A stretch of 64,000 nucleotides of DNA from Aminobacter carboxidus (GCF_014863355.1 NZ_JACZEP010000001.1:992001-1056000); one strand, 5' to 3'; shown: positions 45,449 through 55,149, counted from the stretch's first letter. Notes: a model not told the origin generated them from the letters alone. A program made the numbers and translations.

Positions 45449-47674
45449 TCAGTTGTCCATGAAGCGAGGGAACCAGGATTCGTGAGCCGAGGTCAACTCG
45501 TCGATCGCCACGGCCCGTGCCTCGCCCAGCCTCAGTTCCTCGCCGCCGGTCGTTCCGATCCACGGAGCGTGGATGCCGAGCGCCTTGGCTTCGTTCCACA
45601 ATTCCTGCATCTCGGCCGACTTGGGGTCAAGCTTGACGGTGACCAGGTAACGGCCCTGGTCCTCGCCGAAAAACACCGGGATCGGATTGGTGCCGCTGAG
45701 GCCTGGAACGACAGCGCCGATGCCGGAGGCCATGGCCATCTCGGCGAGCGCAACCGCAAGGCCGCCATCGGACAGGTCGTGCACGGCACTTGCCGTGCCG
45801 CTGCGGATCAGCTTGCGCACGAAGTCGCCGACCTTCTTCTCGTGTTCGAGATCGACCGAAGGCGGCGGGCCGTCGGTACGACCGTGAACGTCGCGCATGT
45901 AGATAGACTGGGCAAGGTGGCTACCCCACCGGGCCGGTCCGCCGACCAGCAGGATCACTTCGCCTTCCTTGGCAAAGCAGGCCTTGGCCATCTTCGACCA
46001 GTCGTCGATCAGGCCGACGCCGCCGATTGTCGGTGTCGGCAGGATGCCCTGGCCGTTGGTCTCGTTGTAGAGCGAGACGTTGCCCGATACGATCGGGAAG
46101 CCGAGCGCGCGGCAGGCATCGCCGATGCCGGTCACGGCGCGCACGAACTGGCCCATGATCTCGGGCCGCTCGGGATTGCCAAAGTTGAGGTTGTCGGTCG
46201 CGGCCAGCGGCAGCGCGCCAGTGGCGGTCAGGTTGCGCCAGCATTCGGCCACAGCCTGCTTGCCGCCCTCATACGGGTCGGCCTCGCAGTAGCGCGGCGT
46301 CACGTCGGACGAAAACGCCAGCGCCTTGGTCTCGTGGCCTTCGACGCGGACAACCCCGGCGTCGCCACCGGGGCGCTGCAGCGTGTTGCCCTGGATCATC
46401 GTGTCGTACTGCTCGTAGACCCAGCGGCGCGACGACAGGTCGGGACCGCCGAGCATCTTCAGCAATGCGTCGGCCACGTCCGCCTGCGGCACGTCTTCGG
46501 CGGCCAGCTGCGCGCGCTTGGCCGGCTCGACCCACGGACGGTCATATTCGGGCGCCTCGTCGCCGAGTTCCTTGATCGGCAGGTTGGCGACTTCGACACC
46601 CTGGTGCAGGACGCGGAAGCGCAGGTCGTCGGTGGTCTTGCCGACGATGGCGAAGTCGAGGCCCCACTTGACGAAGATGGCCTCGGCTTCTTCTTCCTTT
46701 TCGGGGCGCAGCACCATGAGCATGCGCTCCTGGCTCTCCGATAGCATCATCTCGTAAGCGCTCATGCGCTCTTCGCGCACCGGCACCTTGTCGAGGTCGA
46801 GCTCGATGCCGAGGTCGCCCTTGGCGCCCATCTCGACGGCCGAGCAGGTCAGGCCAGCCGCACCCATGTCCTGGATGGCGATGACGGCACCAGAAGCCAT
46901 CAGCTCGAGGCAGGCTTCGAGCAGGCATTTTTCGGTGAACGGATCGCCGACCTGCACGGTCGGGCGCTTCTCGTCGATCTTGTCGTCGAATTCGGCCGAG
47001 GCCATGGTCGCGCCGCCGACGCCGTCGCGGCCGGTCTTGGCGCCGAGATAGACGACCGGCAGGCCGACACCCTTGGCTTGCGATAGGAAGATGCCGTCGG
47101 TCTTGGCAAGGCCGGCGGCAAAGGCGTTGACCAGGATGTTGCCGTTGTAGCGTGCGTCGAAATTCACTTCGCCGCCGACTGTCGGCACGCCGAAGGCGTT
47201 GCCATAGCCGCCGACGCCGGCAACCACGCCCGACACCAGGTGGCGGGTCTTGGGGTGGTCGGGTGAACCGAAGCGAAGGGCGTTCATCGACGCGACGGGG
47301 CGCGCGCCCATGGTGAAGACGTCGCGCAGGATGCCGCCGACGCCGGTCGCCGCACCCTGATAGGGCTCGATGTAGGAAGGGTGGTTGTGGCTTTCCATCT
47401 TGAAGACCACGCAGTCACCGTCGCCGATGTCGACCACGCCGGCGTTTTCGCCGGGGCCTTGGATAACGACGTCGCCTTTGGTCGGCAGCGTGCGCAGCCA
47501 CTTCTTCGACGACTTGTAGGAGCAGTGCTCGTTCCACATCGCCGAGAAGATGCCGAGTTCGGTAAAGCTCGGCTCGCGCCCGACAAGGTCGAGGATGCGC
47601 TGGTATTCGTCCGGCTTGAGCCCGTGCGCGGCGATAAGTTCGCCGGTGATCTTCACGTCATTCTGAATGGTCAT
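45449..47674 (-). CDS. purL: Phosphoribosylformylglycinamidine synthase subunit II
   Basis: 741-residue small-type PurL, working with PurS and PurQ to convert FGAR to FGAM in purine synthesis. Marks include [20 protein letters not shown], the metal/nucleotide motif [26 protein letters not shown] split over residues about 90-115, and [14 protein letters not shown]-like ATP-grasp region ([20 protein letters not shown]). The length fits the PurL that needs separate PurS and PurQ, both encoded 3-4 kb away. The ATG at 47674 is the family start. It heads a minus-strand run with bolA. Confidence 0.98.
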   Translation of the reverse strand: MTIQNDVKITGELIAAHGLKPDEYQRILDLVGREPSFTELGIFSAMWNEHCSYKSSKKWLRTLPTKGDVVIQGPGENAGVVDIGDGDCVVFKMESHNHPSYIEPYQGAATGVGGILRDVFTMGARPVASMNALRFGSPDHPKTRHLVSGVVAGVGGYGNAFGVPTVGGEVNFDARYNGNILVNAFAAGLAKTDGIFLSQAKGVGLPVVYLGAKTGRDGVGGATMASAEFDDKIDEKRPTVQVGDPFTEKCLLEACLELMASGAVIAIQDMGAAGLTCSAVEMGAKGDLGIELDLDKVPVREERMSAYEMMLSESQERMLMVLRPEKEEEAEAIFVKWGLDFAIVGKTTDDLRFRVLHQGVEVANLPIKELGDEAPEYDRPWVEPAKRAQLAAEDVPQADVADALLKMLGGPDLSSRRWVYEQYDTMIQGNTLQRPGGDAGVVRVEGHETKALAFSSDVTPRYCEADPYEGGKQAVAECWRNLTATGALPLAATDNLNFGNPERPEIMGQFVRAVTGIGDACRALGFPIVSGNVSLYNETNGQGILPTPTIGGVGLIDDWSKMAKACFAKEGEVILLVGGPARWGSHLAQSIYMRDVHGRTDGPPPSVDLEHEKKVGDFVRKLIRSGTASAVHDLSDGGLAVALAEMAMASGIGAVVPGLSGTNPIPVFFGEDQGRYLVTVKLDPKSAEMQELWNEAKALGIHAPWIGTTGGEELRLGEARAVAIDELTSAHESWFPRFMDN

Positions 47675-47807
47675 CGTAGATCGCAGAATCCGTTGGGGGA
47701 GGCGTTGGTGGCTCCATAGCGCATGATTGCGCTGGGATATACCGCCAATGGCCAGAAAGTCACCCTTTATGGCTGGAATTGGCCTTTGGCTTGAGGATGC
47801 GTGGCGA

Positions 47808-49223
47808 TCAGCCGAAGCTGTCGTAGCCTGCGCTGCCCTCGTCGAGCAGGCGCCGCACCTTGCTCAGCCCCTTTTCGACGTCGCCGCGTGTGCGCGGCGC
47901 CGAAACGCCAATCCTGACGCGGTGGAATACCTGATCGGAGCGTCCGGCCTTGAATTCATCTTCGTCGTCGATCAGCACGCCCTGGCCATAGGCGGCGTTC
48001 TTGAAGGTGCCGGAGTTCCAGGGGTCGGGCAGTGCCAGCCAGATGAACGGGATGTTTTGAGTCATGTTGTAGTCGCAGCCGTCGAGCGCCTTGCGCACGA
48101 TGTCGAGGCGGGCGCTGATCTCGGCAATCGAGCGGGCGCGAATAGCCGCCGCTTCGCCCGACAGCACGAGCCGTGCGCACAGTTCGGCGAGCAGGAACGG
48201 CATGCCGCCGGTGACCATCTTGTGGGCGACGCGGATGCTGTGCCGGAAATGCGCCGGGCAGGACAGCCAGCCGCCGCGCACGCCTGCGGCGACCGACTTC
48301 GACAGGCCACCGACGACGAAGACGCGTTCGGGGGCGAATTCGGCCAGCAGCGGCGTGTGATCGTTGGTCAATGCCCCGTAAAGGTCGTCCTCGACCAGCA
48401 ACACATTGTACTTCCGCGCGATCTCGGCGATCGCCGCGCGGCGCTCGCTTGGCATGATCACGCCTGTTGGATTCTGTGCGGTCGGCATCATGAATGCCAG
48501 CTTGGGGTGCTTTTGGGCGCAGACGGCCTCGAAATCGTCGGGGTCGATGCCGTGCACGTCCGAATTGACCAGCGCCATGCGCCGGCCGATCAGCCCGGAA
48601 CTGCGGGCGATCTGGGTGTAGGTTACGTGTTCGAACAGGACGTGGTCGCCAGGAGAGGTGACGGCGGCGATGATCGCCATGACCGCGGCGTGGGCGCCGA
48701 GCGTCGGCACGATCGTCTCGGGCGCCGGACGGAAGCCGTTGCGGGACAACCATGCGCTGCCCGCCGCGAACCAATGCTCGGGAAAGGTCCTGGTGTAGCT
48801 CGTCATGTCGTCGGGATGCTCGCGGCTGATTGCAGCGAGCATTGCTTCGATTGCGCGGCTCTGGCCGACATTGGGTGCAGCCGTGCTGTCGAAATGCAGC
48901 TTTCCCGGCGGCGCTTCCACCGCGCGAGAGCCTTCGTGGGGCAGGGGCGCCGGGGCGATCGGTGCCGGCAGTTCGCGGTCCCGCTCCATGATGTAGGTGC
49001 CGCGACCGACTTCGCCGCTGACCAGCCCGCGTTCGCGCAACAATGCATAGGCGCGTCCAACTGTGCCTATGGTCACACCGATGTCGTAGGCGAGGTTGCG
49101 TTGTGGCGGCAGCTTGGTGCCCGAGGCCAGAACGCCGCTGTCGATGTCGCTTTCGATGCGCTCGGCCAGCCGCAAATAAAGGGGGCCGGAGCCGGATGAA
49201 AGGTCGGGAAGCCAAATTGTCAT
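47808..49223 (-). CDS. MocR-type regulator (GntR HTH plus aminotransferase domain)
   Basis: 471-residue PLP-dependent transcription factor. N-terminal GntR winged helix (residues 1-80) with [40 protein letters not shown], and GRGTYI. The fold type I aminotransferase domain shows [12 protein letters not shown] (247-258), EDDLYG (278-283) and the PLP lysine K309 in [11 protein letters not shown]. The start codon lies inside a perfect 8-bp inverted repeat (operator candidate). It is divergent from a DUF1127 gene, the probable target. Effector unknown. Confidence 0.93.
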   Translation of the reverse strand: MTIWLPDLSSGSGPLYLRLAERIESDIDSGVLASGTKLPPQRNLAYDIGVTIGTVGRAYALLRERGLVSGEVGRGTYIMERDRELPAPIAPAPLPHEGSRAVEAPPGKLHFDSTAAPNVGQSRAIEAMLAAISREHPDDMTSYTRTFPEHWFAAGSAWLSRNGFRPAPETIVPTLGAHAAVMAIIAAVTSPGDHVLFEHVTYTQIARSSGLIGRRMALVNSDVHGIDPDDFEAVCAQKHPKLAFMMPTAQNPTGVIMPSERRAAIAEIARKYNVLLVEDDLYGALTNDHTPLLAEFAPERVFVVGGLSKSVAAGVRGGWLSCPAHFRHSIRVAHKMVTGGMPFLLAELCARLVLSGEAAAIRARSIAEISARLDIVRKALDGCDYNMTQNIPFIWLALPDPWNSGTFKNAAYGQGVLIDDEDEFKAGRSDQVFHRVRIGVSAPRTRGDVEKGLSKVRRLLDEGSAGYDSFG

Positions 49224-49281
49224 GGTGACAATTCCTAAATTGCTATCATCACTGAGTCAATTCATAGCATTTCTTGTTACC
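49215..49281. promoter_or_regulatory. Candidate MocR operator region
   Basis: AATTGTCA-TGG-TGACAATT (49215-49233) is a perfect 8-bp inverted repeat overlapping the MocR start codon. Further right, TGCTAT (49241-49246) pairs with ATAGCA (49264-49269), and TTGTTACC (49274-49281) repeats the TTGT-A half-site. These half-sites fill the 83 bases between the MocR gene and the divergent DUF1127 gene. Confidence 0.5.
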
Positions 49282-49306
49282 AATAGACACAATGCGGACA
49301 GAGAAA

Positions 49307-49522
49307 ATGAGTACAATTGATGCAATTGGCGGAGCTGCCGAAGCTGCATCTCCGTACACGAAACGTAGCGGTCTTCGTCGCTTCGTGCACTGGCTGGCGT
49401 TTTGCGTGGAGCGGCGGCGCACCAGGCTGGCGCTGCTGGAGCTTACAGACGACCAACTCGCCGATATCGGAATTTCGCGCTGCGATGCTTATCGCGAAGG
49501 GCTTCGTCCCTTCTACGATTGA
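49307..49522 (+). CDS. DUF1127 family small protein
   Basis: 71-residue protein with the DUF1127/YjiS domain at the C-terminus: RRTRLALLELTDDQLADIGI followed by SRCDAYREGLRPFYD. Residues 1-25 are variable. Some DUF1127 proteins bind RNA and modulate small RNA-linked stress responses, for example CcaF1 of Rhodobacter. GAGAAA precedes the ATG at 49307. The divergent MocR gene is the likely regulator. A terminator follows at 49571. Confidence 0.92.
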   Translation: MSTIDAIGGAAEAASPYTKRSGLRRFVHWLAFCVERRRTRLALLELTDDQLADIGISRCDAYREGLRPFYD

Positions 49523-49570
49523 CTACTCCCATGGTCGCGAGCCGTCACGACCCACGGACGGTTCGGCTTG

Positions 49571-49604
49571 GGTGGAGGCGCGCCCCTGTGCCTCCACCTC
49601 TTTT
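49571..49604 (+). terminator. Terminator after DUF1127 gene
   Basis: GGTGGAGGC (49571-49579) and GCCTCCACC (49590-49598) form a 9-bp stem with a 10-base loop, followed by TCTTTTG. Confidence 0.75.
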
Positions 49605-49645
49605 GCCAACGGGCGGGCAGGCGGCGATCTTTCCGTCTGGAATTG

Positions 49646-50056
49646 TCAGGCGGCAGCGCCGCAGGAGGTATCGCCAGTACGCCAGCGATTGATATCCGAG
49701 CCGATGCGGGCGCCGAGCGCCTCGCTCATCAGCGGGCCGAAAACCTGGACCTGGCTCGAATTGCCCTGCGCCTGAACGACCAGCAGCGGCCTTGCGCCAT
49801 ACTGCTTGGCAGGCACCAGAAGGAAGCGTGGCGTGCCGCCGAAATTGTTCAGCTCGTTGGCCATCTGGTACTTCTTGAAGGCCGGATCCTTGCTGGCGAA
49901 CCAGCATTTGTGAGCCGCAATCGCCACCTGTTCCATGGAACGAAGCGATGCGCTCTTGCCGGACGACGACGACGGTGGCGGCGTCTTCGGGCTGGAATTG
50001 CAGGCGGCGAGGCCGATGACCGCGGCCGTTGCCGCCAGAATCCGCAGAGACTTCAT
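49646..50056 (-). CDS. Putative lipoprotein
   Basis: 136-residue protein with a lipoprotein signal peptide: MKSLRILAATAAVIGLAAC, lipobox LAAC with C19. A low-complexity Ser/Pro linker (SSPKTPPPSSSSGKS) follows, then a domain with HKCWFASKDPAFKKYQMANE and YGARPLLVVQAQGNSSQVQV. No known function; I recall similar uncharacterised lipoproteins in rhizobia. It begins 50 bases after purQ on the same strand and may be at the end of the purC-S-Q transcript. The 123 bases between its stop and the DUF1127 gene contain only the terminator. Confidence 0.82.
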   Translation of the reverse strand: MKSLRILAATAAVIGLAACNSSPKTPPPSSSSGKSASLRSMEQVAIAAHKCWFASKDPAFKKYQMANELNNFGGTPRFLLVPAKQYGARPLLVVQAQGNSSQVQVFGPLMSEALGARIGSDINRWRTGDTSCGAAA

Positions 50057-50106
50057 GCGCCGATGCCCGCCTTTTCAGATGATGAGGGGAGGAGTTTCCG
50101 GTGCGC

Positions 50107-50781
50107 TCAGGCTGCCTTGGCCAGCCCGAGTACGCTCTCGAACAGTGCGCGGCCGTCATTGCCGCCATGCGCTGCCTCGATCAGGTTTTCCGGGTGCGGC
50201 ATCAGGCCGAGCACGTTGCCCTTGTCATTGATGATGCCGGCAATGTCGTTGACCGAGCCGTTCGGGTTGGTGCCCTCGGCGTAGCGGAACACGACCCGGC
50301 CTTCACCTTCGACGCGCGCGAGCGTCTCGGGATCGGCAAAGTAGTTGCCGTCATGGTGCGCTACGGGGCAGCGGATGACCTGGCCGGCCGCGTAGTTGCG
50401 GGTGAAGGCGGTGTTGGCGTTGGCGATCTCGAGCTTCACTTCGCGGCAGACGAACTTGAGCGAGGCGTTGCGCATCAGGGCGCCGGACAGCAGGCCCGCC
50501 TCGACCAGGATCTGGAAGCCGTTGCAGACACCGACGACTTGCACGCCCTTGGCGGCCTTCTCGGCCACGGCGCGCATAACCGGCATGCGGGCGGCGATCG
50601 CACCGCAACGCAGGTAGTCGCCGAAGGAGAAGCCACCCGGAATGGCGATCAGGTCGACATCGGGGATTTCCGTGTCGGTCTGCCATACGGTGACGGGCGC
50701 CTTGCCCGAAATCTTGGTCAGCGCCGCGATCATGTCGCGGTCGCGGTTCAGGCCGGGGAGGAGAACGACTGCTGATTTCAT
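50107..50781 (-). CDS. purQ: Phosphoribosylformylglycinamidine synthase subunit I (glutaminase)
   Basis: 224-residue class I glutamine amidotransferase that supplies ammonia for FGAM synthesis. The nucleophile is C86 in GVCNGFQIL, and the catalytic pair H196-E198 in MPHPEN is present; [15 protein letters not shown] is the oxyanion-region. The ATG at 50781 lies in an ATGA overlap with the upstream small ORF, suggesting coupled translation. PurS is encoded just upstream; PurL lies about 2.4 kb downstream, past the MocR gene. Confidence 0.97.
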   Translation of the reverse strand: MKSAVVLLPGLNRDRDMIAALTKISGKAPVTVWQTDTEIPDVDLIAIPGGFSFGDYLRCGAIAARMPVMRAVAEKAAKGVQVVGVCNGFQILVEAGLLSGALMRNASLKFVCREVKLEIANANTAFTRNYAAGQVIRCPVAHHDGNYFADPETLARVEGEGRVVFRYAEGTNPNGSVNDIAGIINDKGNVLGLMPHPENLIEAAHGGNDGRALFESVLGLAKAA

Positions 50782-51011
50782 TTCGATTCGTAAGGCCTCT
50801 GAGGTTCGGCGAGTTCGCGCAGTTCCAAACGACGCTCGATACGCTCGAGCCATTCGTCGTGACGGTCAAGTCTGCGGTTGACGCCAGCCAGCGCTTCTTC
50901 CGCACCCGTCATACTTGTCTTGATCTCCTGAAGGTCGAACTTCATCTCCGGGAGATCGCCATGCACGCGCTTCAGCAGTTCGTACATCAGGTCGTTGGTG
51001 ACTTCTGCCAC
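50778..51011 (-). CDS. Small coiled-coil protein between purS and purQ
   Basis: 77-residue acidic/basic helical protein: [20 protein letters not shown], then [20 protein letters not shown] and [20 protein letters not shown], a pattern of heptad repeats that predicts a coiled coil. Its stop overlaps the purQ start (ATGA). It is encoded 19 bases after purS and so inside the purine operon. No known function; possibly a structural partner of the synthase or simply a hitchhiker. Confidence 0.8.
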   Translation of the reverse strand: MAEVTNDLMYELLKRVHGDLPEMKFDLQEIKTSMTGAEEALAGVNRRLDRHDEWLERIERRLELRELAEPQRPYESK

Positions 51012-51030
51012 TACACCCTCTGGTGCAACC

Positions 51031-51279
51031 TCAGATAAGCGTCACGCTATAATTCTCAATCACCGTGTTCGCCAGAAGCTTCTCGCACATGGCGTTGAGG
51101 TCAGCTTCCGCCTTGGCCTTGTCGGCGCCTTCGATTTCGACGTCGAAGACCTTGCCCTGGCGCACGGAACCGACGCCGCCGAAGCCCAGCCCGTCGAGCG
51201 CATGCTCGATCGCCTTGCCTTGCGGGTCCAGGACGCCGTTTTTGAGGGTGACGGTGACGCGGGCCTTGATCACGGGCAT
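51031..51279 (-). CDS. purS: Phosphoribosylformylglycinamidine synthase subunit PurS
   Basis: 82-residue small subunit bridging PurL and PurQ for ammonia transfer. Typical pattern: IKARVTVTLKNGVLDPQGKA, ALDGLGFGGVGSVRQGKVFD and CEKLLANTVIENYSVTL. The ATG at 51279 follows TCGGAGTGAA. It lies 62 bases behind purC on the same strand. Confidence 0.96.
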   Translation of the reverse strand: MPVIKARVTVTLKNGVLDPQGKAIEHALDGLGFGGVGSVRQGKVFDVEIEGADKAKAEADLNAMCEKLLANTVIENYSVTLI

Positions 51280-51341
51280 TTCACTCCGAAAGTGTCGACT
51301 GGAAATGATTCGGGCGCGACTGTGGTCGCGCCCGTTGCTGT

Positions 51342-52109
51342 CTAGTGTTTGACGAGAACCGGTCCGGTCGGACGCGGGGTCTCGTTTTCGTTCATGATGC
51401 CGAGGCGGCGTGCCACTTCCTGGTAGGCTTCGACAAGTCCGCCCATGTCGCGGCGGAAACGATCCTTGTCGAGCTTGTCCTGGGTGGCGACGTCCCACAG
51501 GCGGCAGCTGTCCGGCGAGATCTCGTCGGCAACCACGATGCGCATCATGTCGCCTTCGAACAGGCGGCCGCATTCGATCTTGAAGTCGACGAGCTGGATG
51601 CCGACGCCCATGAACAGGCCGGAAAGGAAGTCGTTGACGCGGATGGCAAGAGCCATGATGTCGTCGATTTCCTGCGGGCTTGCCCAGCCGAAGGCGGTGA
51701 CGTGCTCTTCCGAGACCATCGGGTCGTCGAGCGCATCGGCCTTGTAGTAGAACTCGATGATCGAGCGCGGCAGCACGGTGCCTTCCTCGATGCCGAGACG
51801 CTTGGCCAGCGAACCAGCGGCGACGTTGCGCACCACGACCTCAAGCGGGATGATCTCGACTTCCTTGATCAGCTGCTCGCGCATGTTAAGCCGGCGGATG
51901 AAGTGGGTCGGAATGCCCATGCGGTTCAGGTGGTTGAAGATGTGCTCGGAAATGCGGTTATTGAGCACGCCCTTGCCGTCGACGACCTCATGCTTCTTCT
52001 TGTTGAAGGCAGTGGCGTCGTCCTTGAAAAACTGGATAAGGGTGCCCGGTTCCGGGCCTTCATAAAGGATCTTGGCCTTGCCTTCGTAGATGCGGCGGCG
52101 ATTCTTCAT
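51342..52109 (-). CDS. purC: Phosphoribosylaminoimidazole-succinocarboxamide synthase
   Basis: 255-residue ATP-dependent ligase joining CAIR and aspartate. It has [20 protein letters not shown] (4-23), [40 protein letters not shown] and [16 protein letters not shown]. First gene of the minus-strand purC-purS-orf-purQ unit. It is divergent from the ATPase zeta subunit gene with 287 bases between the starts, which show no gene. Confidence 0.98.
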   Translation of the reverse strand: MKNRRRIYEGKAKILYEGPEPGTLIQFFKDDATAFNKKKHEVVDGKGVLNNRISEHIFNHLNRMGIPTHFIRRLNMREQLIKEVEIIPLEVVVRNVAAGSLAKRLGIEEGTVLPRSIIEFYYKADALDDPMVSEEHVTAFGWASPQEIDDIMALAIRVNDFLSGLFMGVGIQLVDFKIECGRLFEGDMMRIVVADEISPDSCRLWDVATQDKLDKDRFRRDMGGLVEAYQEVARRLGIMNENETPRPTGPVLVKH

Positions 52110-52396
52110 TTGAATGATTCTCTGGTTGGAAGGGTGGACGGCAAGCTACCGGTCCCTTTCTCACGCCGCAAAGCCGCGGCGGCTGTGGGTTTCAAGGCCG
52201 GTCTCTATCTTAATCGGGCCAATTGCTCAATCATCATTTCCCGCCAATCAACGCCTTTTGCTGCGGAAATGCCGCACCGCACACGCAAATGGTGCAAAAG
52301 AGAGATATTGACCGGGCGGCGGGCTTTTGGTTTGAGGAAGTCGATATCATATGCACCGGAAGTCGAATCGATTTTCCCACTCCCTGGAGGATTGCC

Positions 52397-52717
52397 ATGA
52401 GCAACATGAAGGACCGCGAAGAAGGTTTTGAACGCAAGTTCGTCTTCGACGAAGAACTGCGCTTCAAGGCAAATGCGCGGCGCAACAAGGCGCTCGGCCT
52501 CTGGGCTGCCGAAAAGCTTGGCAAGTCGGGCGCCGATGCCGATGCCTATGCCAAGGAAGTCGTGGTTTCCGACATCGAGGAAGCCGGCGATCATGACGTG
52601 TTCCGCAAGATCCGCGCCGATTTCGACAAGGCCGGCGTCGACCAGTCCGACCATCAGATCCGCCGCACCATGGATGAACTGATGGCGCAGGCGATCGACC
52701 AGATCAAGAACACCTGA
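52397..52717 (+). CDS. F1-ATPase inhibitor zeta subunit (DUF1476)
   Basis: 106-residue protein of the DUF1476 family, identified in Paracoccus as the zeta subunit that blocks ATP hydrolysis by the F1F0-ATP synthase of alphaproteobacteria. It has the N-terminal inhibitory REEGFERKFVFDEELRFKAN (6-25), RRNKALGLWAAEKLGKSGAD, and the helical body IRADFDKAGVDQSDHQIRRT. CTGGAGGATT precedes the ATG. A terminator follows. The ATP synthase genes are not in this window. Confidence 0.92.
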   Translation: MSNMKDREEGFERKFVFDEELRFKANARRNKALGLWAAEKLGKSGADADAYAKEVVVSDIEEAGDHDVFRKIRADFDKAGVDQSDHQIRRTMDELMAQAIDQIKNT

Positions 52718-52751
52718 TTTAGCCGGACCCTAGTTTTGCTGGACCAACGAG

Positions 52752-52775
52752 CCGCCCGGATTCCGGGCGGTTTTT
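52752..52775 (+). terminator. Terminator after DUF1476 gene
   Basis: CCGCCCGGA / TCCGGGCGG with a single central T, then TTTTTG: a GC-rich hairpin with a U-run, 35 bases after the stop. Confidence 0.88.
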
Positions 52776-52819
52776 GTTTGCGCCGATGCTGGCTTCAGGC
52801 TGAAATGGGTACCGGCCAG

Positions 52820-52905
52820 AGCATGATCCCGGAAGGTAGGAACCGGTTTTCGGATAGGTAGTGCTCTAACAAGTGGATAGAGCCTCATTCCGATGCATCG
52901 GAATG
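52820..52905. repeat. Rhizobial dispersed palindromic element
   Basis: The stretch AGAGCATGATCCCGGAAGG (52818 on), then GGAACCGGTTTTCGG and TAGTGCTCTAAC, then a perfect 20-bp palindrome CATTCCGATGCATCGGAATG (52886-52905). The first part resembles a widespread rhizobial intergenic repeat (GAGCATGATCCCGAAAA...GGTTTTCGG). It lies just before the HpaI-type gene. Homology is from memory, not from a search. Confidence 0.65.
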
Positions 52906-52932
52906 GACAGGGCTCAGGGAGGGAGAGAAAAA

Positions 52933-53703
52933 ATGTCGCTTGCCGAGAGACTGCATGCCAGCGAGACCATCATCACGGCCTGGTCTGGCGTGCCGGATGC
53001 GTTGACCGTCGAAATCCTGGCCGGGCAGGGCTTTGATGCCGTCACCCTCGACATGCAGCATGGCGGACACAATGAAGACAGCGTGCTGCGCTCGATCGCG
53101 CCGGTGCTGCGGGCCGGGAAGCACTCGCTCGTGCGGGTTCCGGTTGGCCGATTCGACATGGCGAGCCGGGCGCTCGATTTCGGTGCCGAGGCCGTCATCG
53201 CGCCGATGGTCAATTCGGTCGAGGACGCCAGGCGCTTCGCTGCCGCGATGAAATACCCGCCGCTTGGCGAGCGTTCCTGGGGCCCGACCTTTGCTTCGCC
53301 ACGTCATAGCAGCAAGGATCCAGTCAAATGGCTGAAGGAGAGCAACGCACGCACTGTCTCCTTCGCCATGGTCGAGACCCATGCCGCGGTCGCCGTGCTC
53401 GACGGTATTCTGGCGACGCCGGGCATTGATGGCATCTTCCTTGGGCCGGGCGACTTTTCCATCGCCTGGACGAAGGGCGAGACGATCAATTCGACGCTCG
53501 AGGACATGATGGCAACTGTCGCCGACGTCGGCAGGCGAACCCGCGCCGCCGGCAAGCATGCCGGTATCTATGTCACCGATCCAAAGATCGCGGGGCGTTT
53601 CGTCGATATGGGCTACCAGCTACTGGCGACGGGCTCAGAGCACCAGCTGATCGCGGCTGGCGCTGCGGGCCTGCTTGCCGATCTCAAGAAGTCACTCGGC
53701 TAG
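52933..53703 (+). CDS. HpcH/HpaI aldolase family protein
   Basis: 256-residue class II (metal-dependent) aldolase of the HpaI/GarL family, cleaving 4-hydroxy-2-oxoacids to pyruvate and an aldehyde. It has GFDAVTLDMQHGGHN (with the histidine base), LVRVPVGRF, AEAVIAPMVNSVEDARRF, metal ligand Glu in AMVETHAAV, and GPGDFSIAWT with the second ligand Asp. AGGGAGGGAGAG precedes the ATG at 52933. It is a lone gene, so the pathway is not clear from context. Confidence 0.92.
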   Translation: MSLAERLHASETIITAWSGVPDALTVEILAGQGFDAVTLDMQHGGHNEDSVLRSIAPVLRAGKHSLVRVPVGRFDMASRALDFGAEAVIAPMVNSVEDARRFAAAMKYPPLGERSWGPTFASPRHSSKDPVKWLKESNARTVSFAMVETHAAVAVLDGILATPGIDGIFLGPGDFSIAWTKGETINSTLEDMMATVADVGRRTRAAGKHAGIYVTDPKIAGRFVDMGYQLLATGSEHQLIAAGAAGLLADLKKSLG

Positions 53704-53754
53704 CAGGCCCGCGTCCGCTTGGGCGCGTGACCGATATCTCAGATCGAAAGGCTT

Positions 53755-54309
53755 TCAGCCTTCCAGGCGCGACAGGAACTGCGCGAACACCATCGATCCC
53801 TCGGGCCAGGGACCAAAGCCGGAATCGGCATTGATGTGGCCGGCTTCGCCGGCCTCGACGAACAGCGAGCCCCACGCGGCGGCAATGTCTTCGGCGACGT
53901 CGAGCTTGCAATAGGGGTCGTTGCTGGAGGCGACCACGACGGATGGGAACGGCAACGGGTCGCGCGGGTAGGGGCCGAACGTCATCAGGTGCTTTGGCCG
54001 GATCGCCGGATTGGAAACGTCCGGGGGCGCCACGAAGAAGCCCCCCGCCACATGTTTCTTGAAGCCGGCAATGGCATGGATGGCGGTCGGGATGCCGAGC
54101 GAGTGCGCAACCAGCACCACCGGGCGTTCGGCGGCGTTGACGGCGGCGATGACCTTGGCCGTCCAGTCCTCGCGCACCGGCTTCGACCACTCGTCCTGCT
54201 CGACGCGGCGCGCGGTCGACAGCTTTTCCTCCCAGCGGCTCTGCCAGTGGGATGGCCCCGAATTGGTGTATCCGGGAACGATGATGATATCGGCGTCTTT
54301 TACCTTCAT
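53755..54309 (-). CDS. Alpha/beta hydrolase, RBBP9/YdeN family
   Basis: 184-residue serine hydrolase. It shows the family pattern VPGYTNSGPSHWQSRWEEKL, the nucleophile elbow AHSLGI (Ser near residue 79), and the catalytic-acid and histidine region EAGEAGHINADSGFGPWPEG. The start at 54309 (MKVKDADIIIVPGYT) is the usual N-terminus; a much longer frame exists without support. Natural substrate unknown. It starts 46 bases after the GNAT gene stop. Confidence 0.92.
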   Translation of the reverse strand: MKVKDADIIIVPGYTNSGPSHWQSRWEEKLSTARRVEQDEWSKPVREDWTAKVIAAVNAAERPVVLVAHSLGIPTAIHAIAGFKKHVAGGFFVAPPDVSNPAIRPKHLMTFGPYPRDPLPFPSVVVASSNDPYCKLDVAEDIAAAWGSLFVEAGEAGHINADSGFGPWPEGSMVFAQFLSRLEG

Positions 54310-54355
54310 GTCGCGGATGTAGCGATCCGATCTCGCCGGTGCAAGCCGGTGCGGC

Positions 54356-54823
54356 CTACAGTTCCATGTGCACGATCTCGATCGGAACGCCGCCGCTGCC
54401 GTGGGAGAAATAGCCCCGCTCGACCTTACGAAAGCCATGCCGGCGATAAAAGCCCTCGGCATTGACGGTCGATTCAACCTTGATCGGCCCGTCGTGACCC
54501 TGCCGCGCATTCTTGATACCGATTTCCAGCAGCCTCTTGCCTAGGCCCGAGCCTGCGGCATCGGCCAATAGGAACAGCCGTGTGACCTCGCCCGGCTCGG
54601 AATCGACAAAACCGACGATCCTGCCGTCTTGCTCGGCAACGACCATGAGCCCTTTGGCGATCATCTCTTCGTAGGTGTCTGCCGTGCGTCGACCCATCCA
54701 TCCGGCGATCTGCTCGGCGGAGTAGTGGCCCTTCGCCAGCTCGCAAACGGAAGCCTGCGTGACATCAAACGCGGCTTGCCCGTCACCACGGCGTGCCGGC
54801 CTCAGGGATGTATGTTCACTCAT
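54356..54823 (-). CDS. GNAT N-acetyltransferase
   Basis: 155-residue acetyltransferase. N-terminus HTSLRPARRGDGQAAFDV, then RIVGFVDSEPGEVTRLFLL, the acetyl-CoA region AAGSGLGKRLLEIGI and the C-terminal VNAEGFYRRHGFRKVERGY. Substrate unknown. The ATG at 54823 has AGGTG before it. It is upstream of the RBBP9-like hydrolase gene on the same strand. The 164 bases to the next gene hold no supported ORF. Confidence 0.9.
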   Translation of the reverse strand: MSEHTSLRPARRGDGQAAFDVTQASVCELAKGHYSAEQIAGWMGRRTADTYEEMIAKGLMVVAEQDGRIVGFVDSEPGEVTRLFLLADAAGSGLGKRLLEIGIKNARQGHDGPIKVESTVNAEGFYRRHGFRKVERGYFSHGSGGVPIEIVHMEL

Positions 54824-55149
54824 GAAAAGCACCTGGATCAAATTCAGCAACCAAACAGCTAGCGTTCGGCATTGGAAAAGTCTCCGGCGATGGGCCGCTG
54901 GTACAATCAAACCCCAGCAAACCTGGCCGTTACCAGTAGCCGGAAGTGGTCGATTGATATCGAATCGTTGAACGCGGTGTTCGGTCTTTGCTGACTTGTG
55001 TGAACGATACGCGCAGCCGATCTATGACGAGACAGACAGCGGTGTTGGCCGGAGAATGGATTTTGGAACTGACACGACGCAAACTGGTTGGCAGCGCAGC
55101 CCTCCTCGCATTGGGCGCTGGGGTGCGGCCCGGCCATACGGAGCCCACG

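Noticed and set aside
49307-49775. 152-residue ORF (49317 on) overlapping DUF1127
   Set aside because: It uses a different frame from the DUF1127 protein, which has a clear family C-terminus and ribosome-binding site.
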